A DNA stretch of 64,000 bases from Sphaerolaimus hirsutus (lineage: Eukaryota > Nematoda > Chromadorea > Monhysterida > Sphaerolaimidae): positions 2,482,701 through 2,546,700 of the forward strand of contig OZ038450.1 in assembly GCA_964036195.1 (NCBI GenBank). The letters are read 5' to 3'. The stretch's first letter is position 1. Each line of letters opens with the position of its first letter. The notes under the pieces are model-generated. The model saw nothing but the letters and a program-made list of their open reading frames with translations, had not been told where the DNA came from and did not search any database. Positions 30,582 through 42,600 of the stretch are shown one piece after another. Both the position numbers and the translations under genes were made by a program.

Positions 30582-30968
30582 CCGTATTTCCTCGTATGAC
30601 CCCCCGCGGGGTTTATTTTCCGCGAGTGGAAATTTTGAGGGGGGTTATTATTTCGCTAGAAATTTTTCGAAATCCCAGTAGTAAATTGTTGTTTGAAACG
30701 TACACAAACGTCGAAAAATGCAACTAAAACCGCCATTTATAACACTCAATGGACTTATATTTATATGTACGTAGACAGTCTATAACTGATTCTAACATAA
30801 CAGTCATTGTTTTTAACACGTGTTCTGCGTCTCCCGGATCACAAACCGCATAACGTTCTCTATACTGTAAATTGGGGGTGTATTTCGAGGAGGGGGGAAT
30901 TATAAGTTAATAGTGCCCACTTTGAGGGGGGTATTTCGAGGGGGGGGGGGTATTTCGAGGAAATACGG
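30582..30968. mobile_element. MITE of the CCGTATTTCCTCGAA family, clean copy
   Basis: CCGTATTTCCTCGTATGACC on the left and TATTTCGAGGAAATACGG on the right, each bordered by TA. 387 bp. The interior matches 11578-12051 and 21455-21835 in order. Confidence 0.8.
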
Positions 30969-31286
30969 TACACGGCAAACTCAACCTGGCGCAGAGTCGA
31001 TTGTAAATGACGCGCGCGCGGGCGGCCGATGTGCAGCTTCTGCCGCCCTTCTGCAGGTACATCGAGGCGCCGCTGGATTTGACAAAAATTATAAAGTGGC
31101 ATTGGGCACTTTAGATTTAACTTTAAACTTGAATCGTGTTAAAGTGTCCTAGCGTTTTGTTCCTGGCGCCGCGGAAAAATGGCGCCAAGCACAAAAAGCA
31201 CCATGGTGCTTTTCATGGGTGTGGCGCCAAGCGCCAATGGCGCCACAGCAAAAACAGCGCTATGGTGCTTTTCCAGCACTGATCAC

Positions 31287-32754
31287 TAGGGTTCAAAAGG
31301 GATCCCGATCCTGAATCCCGAGAAATTTCGGGATTTTGTGGTCCCGATCCCGAAATTTGAAAAAAGCCCATCCCGATCCCGATCCCGAGATTTTAAAAAT
31401 CCCAATACCGATCCCGAAAAAAATACCCGATCCCGATTCCGGAAAAATTCAGACACAAAAAGTGCCAGAAAAGGCACTTTGAAAGGACCATTTTGTATGC
31501 AGCTTGCAAAAATTTTGAGCGCAAGCGCGCATTTCCCCACCTCCCTCTATATCTCTGTTGCGTGGGCATGGACACCACTACAAATGGACTCGATACAGTG
31601 CCCATTACCATTAGGGTTGGGACGATATATCGTATCGAATATCGAATATCGGATATCGACCATTTTTTCATATCGAATATCGAATATCGATATCGAAAAT
31701 TTTGAAAAAATATCGAATATCGATATCGAATATCGACCATTTTTTCGATATTTTTCGATATTCTGATATTCTTTTTGATTTTTTTTTTATCCCATAAAAA
31801 TGGGTGAAGCAAACAAAAAGTCGACGCTGCAGCCATAACATGTGCACGCCTTTGAATGCACAAAGTAATATCCCATATCAAAAGCATGCCATTTTTACAT
31901 TGAGCTATCAACAGTAGGATCTGAAGGGTAATGTGTACACACCCTAACAAAATACAAGCTATTCACAAAGGAAACTGCATCGCATCGCAAGGAAACAATT
32001 TCACGAAAATGTGGCTAAAAAATTCTGACAGTCTTTTTAAACAACAACCTTTAAAAATGTAAAAAACCAGCCACACCTGTGAAATGTAAATGTCTGCTGA
32101 ATAATTTTTCACCTGATAAAATCAGATTCATCCTGTTCATATTTCATCCTCTCATTTTTACTGTTGTGAGACTCATTTAAAAAGATGATCAAACATGTTT
32201 GTGACCAAATGGAAATGCAATATGCCCCTCTGCATGAAAATATCGAAATATCGAAAATATCGAAATATCGATATCGAATATCGAGCATATTTTCATATCG
32301 AATATCGATATCGAATATCGAGGGTCCATATCGTATCGATATCGAATATCGAGTTTCAGAAAAAAATATCGAATATCGAATATCGATATCGAAAAGTCAT
32401 ATCGTCCCAACCCTAATTACCATTGTTTAAGGTCAATACACATGCATATATGGTAGACAGTGGTGTGAATGACAATGCCAGGCAGCCCATTGCGCAGTGC
32501 CTAAATGAATCGATGGCATTGTATTGGATGCCAATTTAATCCAACGTTTCTGGCATCCATTGTTTTTTGGTGTTTTGGGTCATTTTGTGAAATGTCAGGA
32601 GAAAAACCCTGACAATTAATTTTTTAAGGCCTAAATCCCGATCCCGAAAAAACGTCAATCCCGATCCCGATCCCGAAAGGCCAATCCCGATCCCGATCCC
32701 GAAATCTCAAAAAAACAATCCCGATCCCGAAAAGTCAATCCCGTTTGAACCCTA
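31287..32754. mobile_element. hAT-like non-autonomous element with GATCCCGATCCCGA repeats
   Basis: Ends TAGGGTTCAAA / TTTGAACCCTA; flanks CTGATCAC and CTAATCAC (8 bp, one mismatch). Both ends continue as arrays of TCCCGATCCCGA in opposite orientation. A second hAT-like element (31612-32415) is inserted inside. The sister copy at 53077-53528 lacks it. Confidence 0.86.
31612..32415. mobile_element. hAT-like non-autonomous element with ATATCGAATATCGA repeats, nested
   Basis: Ends TAGGGTTGGGACGATAT / ATATCGTCCCAACCCTA with a perfect 8-bp duplication ATTACCAT (31604-31611 and 32416-32423). Subterminal regions are arrays of ATATCGA. It sits inside 31287-32754. Confidence 0.9.
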
Positions 32755-33466
32755 CTAATCACTGCCTGTCACCTCCCACGCAACTCAACTCAACTCAACT
32801 GAGACGCGATAAGCGTTAAAAGGGCCGTGGAAAATGACCTATTTACTAGCGGCGCGGAGTCGGCAATTAGGCACATTTGGATGGCTTTTTTCAATTGTTT
32901 TTATACAGTTTTGGTTGATTGAACAGTAAGTTCAATTAACTACTACACGATGATATTTGAAATATCTATTTCGGGTCAAATTAACCAATATAGCAAACGG
33001 AAACTTGCGTTAAACCTGAGTTTTCATATATTTCTTCTAGCGGGGTTCACGGTTAATTAGTGTGACTACGGGTAAAAATGTTCGAATGCCAGACAGTGTA
33101 CAAGCGTACCAATGTAATTTTATAAGTACTTTATATTACAGGAATTTTTACAATGGTAAATATAAATATTCATGCACAAATATGCTAACATACACACCCA
33201 TAAATATCTCATTCACATAATATGGTTATAACCTGGACATAAATACCTATACTGACTGTAAACTTTGCACCAATATCTACCATATTTCATCTGGAACAGA
33301 ATTTGATTAACTTTCGAACGCAAAAAAGATCAGATGATATCAGACACTTCTCGAATGAATTCATCTGGCGCTTTGATTTAAGGTAGGACCAATCCGATCT
33401 GAAATATTTTCATAGAAAGTTCAAATCGGAAAATCGTGGAAATAGCACATTTGAAAATTGACGCAC

Positions 33467-33604
33467 CTTTTCCGGGTCCATAACGGGCGAGCGCCAATTG
33501 TAGAAATAATAATAAAGCTTCGCAGTGCTAATGCTAAATTTTAGATTCTTCAAAAACTTTGTATTATCCATCACATCAGTTGCGTTGAACACGTCGTATC
33601 CTTT
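33467..33604 (-). CDS. NMT: NMT copy A exon 9
   Basis: 138 bp, acceptor CTCGCAG, donor GTGCGT after the Glu-Lys that precedes the last exon in other NMTs. Encodes [19 protein letters not shown], then LKFSISTAK in place of the KFGxGDG signature. Reading through the donor adds 18 residues and a stop at about 33410. Confidence 0.88.
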
Positions 33605-36600
33605 CTGCGAGTCAGTGTTTAAAGATGATGTTCAAAAAATGAGGTAAATAGGGTCCCTAGTCATGTAGACACGCCAGTCATGTATTTCTACCCGCTAGTC
33701 ATGTAGACCAGGCAGTCTTGTATAGGGGGCATGCGTGACTAACACGGGTCCACATGACTAATTGGTAGAAATATTTACATGACTGATGGGTAGAAATACA
33801 TTACTGGCGGGTTTACACAGCTACAGGAGCAGGGTCTTTGAAATGACCGATTCGAAAAAAAGTAGGAACTGCAGCGAACAAAGAAATTCGAAGAAGGAAC
33901 CGATTTGAATTAGCTCAGTATCAAATTATTTGTTTCGAATGAACCAGCACATTTTTACGTGTGCTATGTACCGTATTTTCGCAACATGTAGCATTCATCG
34001 TTATCAATACAACTTCAAAAGGGGGTATTTCGAGCTGGGGTATTTTATTTCTTCATCTCAATCAGACCAGCGAATATAGGGCCCACACACACTGGTTGAC
34101 ATCGACACCAAATGTCAACTTGTTCCGACCCCAATTGAAAGCTTGCTGACGAGCCAACGAGAACGAAGTTCAAATGCAAGCTCGGTATTGAGATCGGAAC
34201 CAGTTGAAATTTGGTTTCGATGTCAACTAGTGTGTGTGGGGCCATTCAGGGGGGGGGGGCAATTCAAAATGGGTATTTCGGGGAAATACTATATGTCCAC
34301 AACATTTCACCCCACGCACATTTTTGGCCATTACCAGCGTATCATACATAAGTTCGTCCCAGGAGGTGCCGCCAGCCACATTGTAAAATGAATACGCCGC
34401 ATCAATTTTTTTGTATTTGGCGTGGTTTAATACAGTGAGTGGCAGATTGTAATACGAGGTGAAATCCGTAATTTGACCGGTTTCAGGAGACTGCGCGATG
34501 AATATCGAAATGTACTTGATGAAGGGTTATTTGATGATGTATAGGGGTTAGGGTTGGCCGATGTTTTTTTAAAAAAACATGACATCCGAAATGTTTTTTT
34601 TTTTAAAAAAAACATCGACCGAAATTTTTAGTACTAAGCACTAGGTATTTTGCAAAATTTTTTGCGCGCAACCGCGCAATTTCACACACAAATTGACATT
34701 GGTGGTTGTTATCATTGGTTTTGTGGCATTTTTAGTATCAAAGTATCCATTTCTATGTGCTACCATGGGTTAATAAGCCGTCATATGTTGCTGTACTATA
34801 TACTATTGAGGTAATGTGCTTCCATGTACCTCAACAGTGTGTAACTTCACTCCCAAAGTAACAACCTCCTTTTATAACCTTGTTTGATCACTATTCCGTG
34901 CCAAACTTTACCTGAAGTCACGAACATTCGACTATAAGGCGATCTACGAACAATATGTCGACGAAAAATGGATATTTTTGACACAAATCACCACTTATAA
35001 TGCTATCCCATGGCTCCACAGCCATTATATGGTCATAGATAACATCACAGAGTATTGCCACTGTCTGATATACCTATATATGTTGACACAAGGTCATATC
35101 TGGGAGCTTTTAAAAAAAAACGTTTTTTTTTTTAAAAAAACATCGAGTTAAAAAAAAACGTTTTTTTTCCAACCCTAATAGGGGTCTCCAAGATTTGGCA
35201 CTCGCGGGGTCTGAATAGATAGCTAACCGTACCCCCATGGGGATGCCCTTTGGTGACTGAGGCCTTCTGTGCATGTTTACCCGGTGTGCATGTAGACCCT
35301 AATTTTCACTCAAAATCGCTAATTTTCATACCCTTTTTTGTAGATTTTCACCTTCAAAATCACTAGTTCAAGTGTTTAACAGTAGTTCAAGTGTTTAATT
35401 GTCTATTTTTTAGCTTTTTTTGTAGTGTATCTGCTTATATACCCATTTTTAGTAATTTTTCACTTACTTTTAACGATTTTTCTGCATTGTTTCTACATCT
35501 TGAAAAAGCCTATATATTGAACCCCAGCGAACCCCCAAACGACCCACAAGTTTTTTCCCAGCTATCTATCCTTCCAGAGGAGCGATTAGCCATCTATCCG
35601 ACCCCCTGGAAGGTCAAAATCTAGAATAACCTAGACATGCACAGCGGGTAAACTTGCACAGAGGCACAGGCCCTACTTGGTCCGGCTGAAAAGTCCCTGG
35701 GCAGTGCTCACCATTCGCGCTAGGGGTAAGCTACGGTCATAAAATTTTGACAGGTTAAGATATTAGGTGTTTTGAGTTTTCACCCAAAATTTTACCCATC
35801 TAGCTCCATCCACTGCGGAACTGTGGGGATACAATTTCGGTCATTTTGTACTGATGTAAACATGGTGTTCCAGCTCAATGCTGCTTAAAGTTGTGATCAT
35901 GAAACTTTGGCTAGTGTAAGCCACCTGTGTTGGCAATGTGCTGATATCTTCAACACTTTCATCAACATCATTGCTATTAAGGTAAAATTAATATGCAGAT
36001 CAGGGTGATGTGCAAGAAACGTGGGAACTGTGATGGATGTTTTTGATGATCATCTGAGATCATGATGTATTGCAGTGATTTTAATGCTGTTTTGAAATAT
36101 GCAGTAAATGAATTATGTGAATAAAATTTCCCATTGTTTCAATACTAATGTGTAGTGGACACATAACCTGTGTTCAACAGCAGTGAGTAGACTCAAAGGG
36201 GGGGGGGGCTACTTTGAGGAGAGGCAGAATCATGAATTTAGTAGTGAGAGTAGTGGCAGTAATGACAATATGGACTAGGCTTATGATATCATAGCTAATG
36301 TTGCTTAATGCTGGCACATTGCCAACACAGGCTGCTTACACTAGCCAAAGTTTCATGATCACAACTTAAAGCAGCATTCAGCTAGAGCACCATGTGTACA
36401 TCAGTACAAAATGACCGAAATTGTAACCTCCACAGTTCCACAGTGGGTGGAGCTTAGGGTGTCAAATTTCCGTTTCCGTTTTCCGTTTCCGCCTTTCCGC
36501 AGGAAAATTTTTTACCTTTCCGTTTTCCGTTTTCCGGCAGCCAAAAAATTTTTACCTTTCCGTTTTCCGTTTTCCGGCAGCCGAAAAATTTTTACCTTTC

Positions 36601-39600
36601 CGTTTTCCGTTTTCCGGCAGCTGAAAATTTTTTACCTTTCCGTTTCCGTTTTTCCGGCCCATTTTTCCGTTTTCCGGCTGAAAAATTTTTACCTTTCCGT
36701 TTCCGTTTTACCAGGCCATTTTTCCATTTTCTGGCTTGATTTTCAGTTTTCTGGCATTTTTCCATTGTTTTTCCTATCTGTATTTACCTTCAATTGGCTC
36801 ATCCCATTGTGTTGTTTTTGTCTCTTGGAACAGCATTGACAACTGGGATATCAGGGTCAGTGAAACAGGTGCTGTGAACCCAATTGGGTCATATGCTGAC
36901 ACCAATAATTTATTCAAGTTTCATCTGGTTGGTGTTGTGATGCTGTCAATTTGCAATTTTGGTGTTGATATTGCCAGCATGTCCATTCGGTGATTTTATT
37001 TCATCCCCATTACTGCGACAATTTTATTCACCTTTGGACTCCTGTCGTTTTCTGCTATTTCATTCATGACTGATCTGGAGTTTGACAGCCATTCCCTCAT
37101 GTTCATAGAACATTGGTTAAATAAAGCTTTTACTTTGTAATATAGTTCTAAAGCTTCAACTTCATTCGTGACACTCATGATGAAGTTATTGACGTAAATG
37201 TTGTTTATTATCATTGCCAACTGGTTTCATTCCCCTTCATTTTCTTCATATTCATTCATGTTGTTTATTGTCACATTTAAATGGTATTTTATGACTGCTC
37301 CCAAAATTGGTGGGCTGCAGACAAGTCCAAACAGTACGCATTTAAAACAAAGTACTATTAAGTTATTTTCAGTTACTGGTTTTGAGGCATCTTTCAGCCA
37401 AAAAAATCGTGTGTAGTCTCTAGCTTGGTCATGCAATCCTATTTGCAAAAATGCCTTTTCAATATTGGCAATTAATGCTAGATTGCCTGCCCTGAACCTC
37501 AGGAGTAGGCCCAGTGCTAATGGTGTTGTAATTGGTCCTCTAAAAAGGCACTCGTTGAAACTGGGCTTACCTGCCGACCCATCATACACGATTCTGCATG
37601 ATGTCGATTTGCCCGGCGTGATTACTGGCTGGTGTGGCAGGTAATGAATCCCCTTGTTGTCTGTTTTGTCGTCACAGATCTCAATTATTCCCTTTTCTAT
37701 TTGGTCATCCAAAACTTTCTGGTATTGTTCAAATAAGTTTGGATCTTTGTTGAATCTTCTTATCAGTGATTTAAACCGCACCAAGGCTTCTGCTTTTCCC
37801 GTGGGCAGGTCACTGATACTCTCTTTATACGGCCAGTCAATATAGTATCATTTGTTGTTGTTGTTGAATTTTATGCTATTTATTATCATCTCCTCTGCAA
37901 TGTTGTCATCAATTGCATAGGGGTCATCAGTGATTCCCACTGCTTCTAGACTGTGAAATTGTCATAGTGTTTCCTTTCCTATGGCCACTATGGCTACTTT
38001 TTGATGATTTTTGTTGGTTCAGTTAAGCTTGAACTACAAGTGAAGTTACAGGCATGATCCATAGTTGCAGAATGTACAGCTACCACAATCAAAGCCAAAC
38101 AGGCAAACCTGCATGCAGGTTTTCCTTCTGCAAATTTGTCTATTACCGTGCTAATTTCACTTTATTTTTTCCCGTTTCCGTGAAAATTTTGCTTTCCGTT
38201 TTCCGTTTTCCGGCATTTCATTTTTCCGTTTTCCGTTTTCCGGCCGACAATTTTTTTTTACCTTTCCGTTTTCCGTTTTCCGCTGAGTGAAATTTTTTTA
38301 CCTTTCCGTTTTCCGTTTTCCGGCAGAAATTTTTTTTTACCTTTCCGTTTTCCGTTTTCCGTAAAGTGAAAAATTTTAACCTTTCCGTTTTCCGTTTTCC
38401 GTAAAAATATTTTTTTGACACCCTAGTGGAGCTAGAGGGGTGAAATTTTGGGTGAAAACTCAAACCACCAGATATCTTGACCTGTCAAAATTTTATGGCC
38501 CTGGTGACCCTTGATGATATATCGTATCGAATAGTTTAGTTTTTATCTCATTTGTCAATGGAATGAAATATGCACTTCAATGGAATGTGGTACCGCATTT
38601 CGCACCGATGCAACGCAGTGAAATGAGATAATTACTAAAATCAAAATAAATCACTCACCTCAACGACGTAACTCTCAACCACTTTATCGACAGTAGTAAA
38701 AAAATGAGCGAACTGTTCACGTGAAAACACCGGTGCCAGCTTTTTCTGTTTCAAATACTCAGTCACCAGAAGGGTTTAAACGCGATTGGCTTAGTGGTAT
38801 CCGGTCAGGGATTAGCCTTTCGACTTGAAGTTGGGATCAAAATCGGGGTTTTGATGGATTTGTGAATTCGAAGTGAAAAAACGGCGCGGTAAAAATGTCT
38901 TTGAAAGGCGAGTTTTTCACGGGGAACTGACGATTTGCACCGGCGCCATTTTCTAATCAATGGCGCATCGGACAAATAAAGCTGTTGCCGCTGTGAAATT
39001 ATCATCAGGATGGTACATGGACGTATCCAGGCGGGACGCTGGGGGCTGCAGCTGGTGCAGGGATGGCGCAATGCACACTCAAAATTTTCAAGGGCGGTTC
39101 GAACGTTTTTGAGTTCCGCCAAGGCAGAACTCCAAGGGCGGTTCGAACATTTTTATTTAGGAAAAATGTGGCATTTTTAGGACATTCGGATGAAGTTCAC
39201 ACGAATCCGGATGAATTCACACAGTTTTTGTCCATTTGCATATCATAACAAAACGCTTCAAAAACATCGGGACACTTTCAATTCCGCCCTTGACTTAAGA
39301 GATACGCCCTTTAGAGAAGGTTGTTATGGGAAACACATCTTATTTATCTTACCAAACATATTTGTGATAAAAATTTTATATGTAGATCTAGGCTTTGTCT
39401 TCAAAAATGAATAGAGAAATTTTTTAGTAATATCCACTTGTTTAAAAGATATTGAAGTTCACCATGTGGCATATTTGTGAAAACCGAAACTGAATTCCAC
39501 CCTCTAGAAAGTGTCCGAATGTTTTCTTGCCTAGATGGCGCACTGACACTCAAAATTGTCAAGGGCGGTACGGACGTTTTTGAGTTCCGCCAAGGCGGAA

Positions 39601-42600
39601 TTCCAAGGGTGGTTCAGACATTTTGCACTTTCCTACCTGTCTGAAATAATTCCGCCAATGCACAATCCGGGGCAATTCTGCCATCGTGCAAAGTGTTCGA
39701 ACGTTTCATGTGCGGAATTGAAATCGAGGGCAGTTCGAACGTTTTTGGATTCCGCCCCCATTTTTAATTCCGCCCTTGAAAAAGTGTTCGAACTGCAACC
39801 GAAAATTCGAGTGTGCCGTGCAAAGATAAGACATGAAAATGATGGTGAAAATGAAACTTTTGGTATGCTCGTTGGACATCACACTTAGTATGGAAACCAA
39901 AGTTGTTAAAAGGTACGTACGTTTACTCGAAAAATACGCGTAAAAGGTTCGTACATACATTTACATAGGTATACTTTTCAAAAAAATACCGTACGCACTT
40001 GTACGCTGCCAACGCCAATGGCGCCATGACGTAGCGCAAGCGTCAAATCGACATTTCGTCACCACGTAGGTAAAATTTTAGGGGGACGGGGCTGAGCCCC
40101 CCCCCCTCGTTCACCGGGCTCAGTAAGCAAGCAGCCCACCCGCTCAAAAATCCTGAATAGGTCCCTGAGATGGTAGGATTATCCTTAAAATTATCCTGAT
40201 TCAATCTTATTAACGGGATCGCGTTTAAACCCTTATCACCAGACGGTGACACGCGTGCAGATCTTTGCTTTCCATCGGCCGGAAACCAGGCGAACTGGTT
40301 AAATGTGCACAATGACTTAAAATGTGCAAAAAGTGCTATGTGTGGAAAAATTAGTTCACTCGTGAAACCCAAAAACAACAACAACAAATGCGTGGAATCG
40401 TATCAAGTTTATACGTTTTAAATGGCCCACCGCACACTGCAAAGTGGCACGAGCGGTTCGGACGTTTTTAATTTCCGTCCGGGTGGAATTGAGAAGTCGG
40501 TTCGGACGATTTTATTTACGACAAATCTAAAAGACTACTGAAATTTGGGTCGGTTCGGACAATTTTTAATTCCACCCCTCTTTTTAATTCCGCCTTTGAA
40601 TTCCGACCATGCAAAAAAACGTCCGAACATGCCGTGCCAGTTTGCAGTGTGCGGTGGGCCAATAAGGTAGACCGGTTCAATTTCGCTGACACGCCACAAA
40701 TCACTGCATACAATATATGTTCCAAAATACACCCTGGGAGTTATTTAAAACCATCAAAATTTGAAGGGGGTTATTGAATTGCGTTTTCGTGACCAATTTA
40801 TATAAATTCGAATTCGACATACTCGTTCGTGCATGTTGGGTGCTTTTTCCCAACTTCTCCCACCAGTAGGTATTTTAAAGGGGGTGGGGTTAATTTGAGG
40901 TAACAATTGAAGCATTTTACCCAGAGATCTTTTGTTCCGACATTTATTCATACCCGTACGTCAAATCCGCCAGCTATCTATCTATCGCGGAGGCCGGTCA
41001 TGCTTTTTTTTGGCTACTATCCCCAGAACACCCCCCGATCGTCCAGCAATCTACCTATCCGGTTCAATTTTTGCCCAAAATCGCCAATTTTCATACTTAT
41101 TTATAGTTGTTCACCTTCGAAACCACTATATTATGCGTTTTATTGCCTTTTTCACCTATTTTTTTTGTACTATATGCGCTTATATACCTATTTTTAGCTA
41201 TTTTTCACCCGCTTTTCGCGTTTTTTCTCCCTTTTCTTCTTTCTACAGCTTGAAAAAGCCCATACATAGAAAAACTCAAAAATTTTCAGTTTTTTTATCC
41301 TTCCGGAGGAGCGATTTACTATCTATAGGAACACCCGCGGGGGTCCACATCTTCAAAACCCCTGATGCACACGCATTCACCAAAAACGTTCAAGACCCAC
41401 TAGGGTAACCAACATCGTCCAGTTTGTACAGTTTCAGCGTGCGCTGCATGGTCATGTTGTCGGGCAGATTCATAAATTCAACATCTATCAGCTTCTTTGA
41501 GTTCAGCGGGCGGTGATAATAGCTGCGACAAGACAAGCGAAATTCAGAGCGAGCAAATTCAAAGTGGACGGGGGTATAAATCGGAGCAGGGGTTGCAATA
41601 AAAATACTAATCGGATTAAAAAAATCGGGTAAAAAATTGCTTGCCACCCCATGTGGTGCCCAAGTTGTGCTTGAGTATGCACAGGTATTTATGCTCAAGT
41701 AAACTGCCGTTGTCCGGTGCACAAGCACGACCACTATACAGCTTGTGCACGGGGTATTTAAAATTGTGCACCGAGTAGACTTGTGCACCGGGTCAAGGAC
41801 GTAGCCAGGGGGGGGGCGGGGGGGGCGGCCGCCCCCCCCTTCCCGGGCCGGACCAAAAAATGTGCCTGAAATGGCACTTCCAGAAGACGATTTTGTCGAC
41901 AGTTTGACAAATTTTTGCGCGCAAGCGCGCATTTTCCCTTCACAACATATCTTTTCGACTGATCGGTCTCCGCGGCCTCAAAACCAGTGAAAATGGACTC
42001 GATTCATGTCCATGTCGCTCCATATGCCTTGAAATACAGACGTGTGCTGCTGTTTTGGCGCCAATGCGAACGCCAGTGGCGCCATGGTGTGGCGCCTACG
42101 AATGGGGCCAGCGCCATGGCGCCATTCCCCTACTACAGAGGTAACATTTTAGGGGGGGCGCCGCCCCCCCCCCGTTCTCCGGGCTCCGTATACAATTCGC
42201 CCCCCCCCGCTCAAAAATCCTGGCTACGTCCCTGCACGGGGTTTACTTGTGCACTGACACCCCCCAATGAATTTACCGCGTACTCGCCTACGCGTATGCA
42301 TGTTTCGAGTAAATTACGTACATTTTAACAAGTGTGGAATGCACACCTGCAGTAAGCCACTGGCTTCGGAATAATGACCCCAGCGGTGAAAACGGCATTG
42401 AATCTGCCTCCCAAATAGCTTCGACGGGCCAATTCCTTCATGATGACGGGCGCGACGCGCTTGCCTCGCAGCTTTTTGTGCACGCAGAGATAGTTGTTCG
42501 AAGCGAACGGTCTGACCCTGCACATTGGGCGAGTATAGTTTTGCATTTGAATTGGACAAAAGTCTAGATAAATATTCAGGTATAAATACTCGGCGGACCG

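Larger units (their letters stand above)
35721..38505. repeat. long palindromic element, split by a hAT insertion
   Basis: Left arm begins TAAGCTACGGTCATAAAATT and continues through GTTTTCACCCAAAATT and GCTGCTTAAAGTTGTGATCA. The right arm (36290-36454 plus 38434-38505) is its inverse and ends GTCAAAATTTTATGGCC. The hAT 36455-38425 interrupts the right arm. Unit B has the same element at about 52455-54170 with two other insertions. Confidence 0.7.

Noticed and set aside
38784-38860. tRNA or tRNA-derived SINE: TGGCTTAGTGGTATCC resembles an A box
   Set aside because: No acceptable B box or cloverleaf follows, and the sequence lies just inside the terminal repeat of the intron-forming element in both units.
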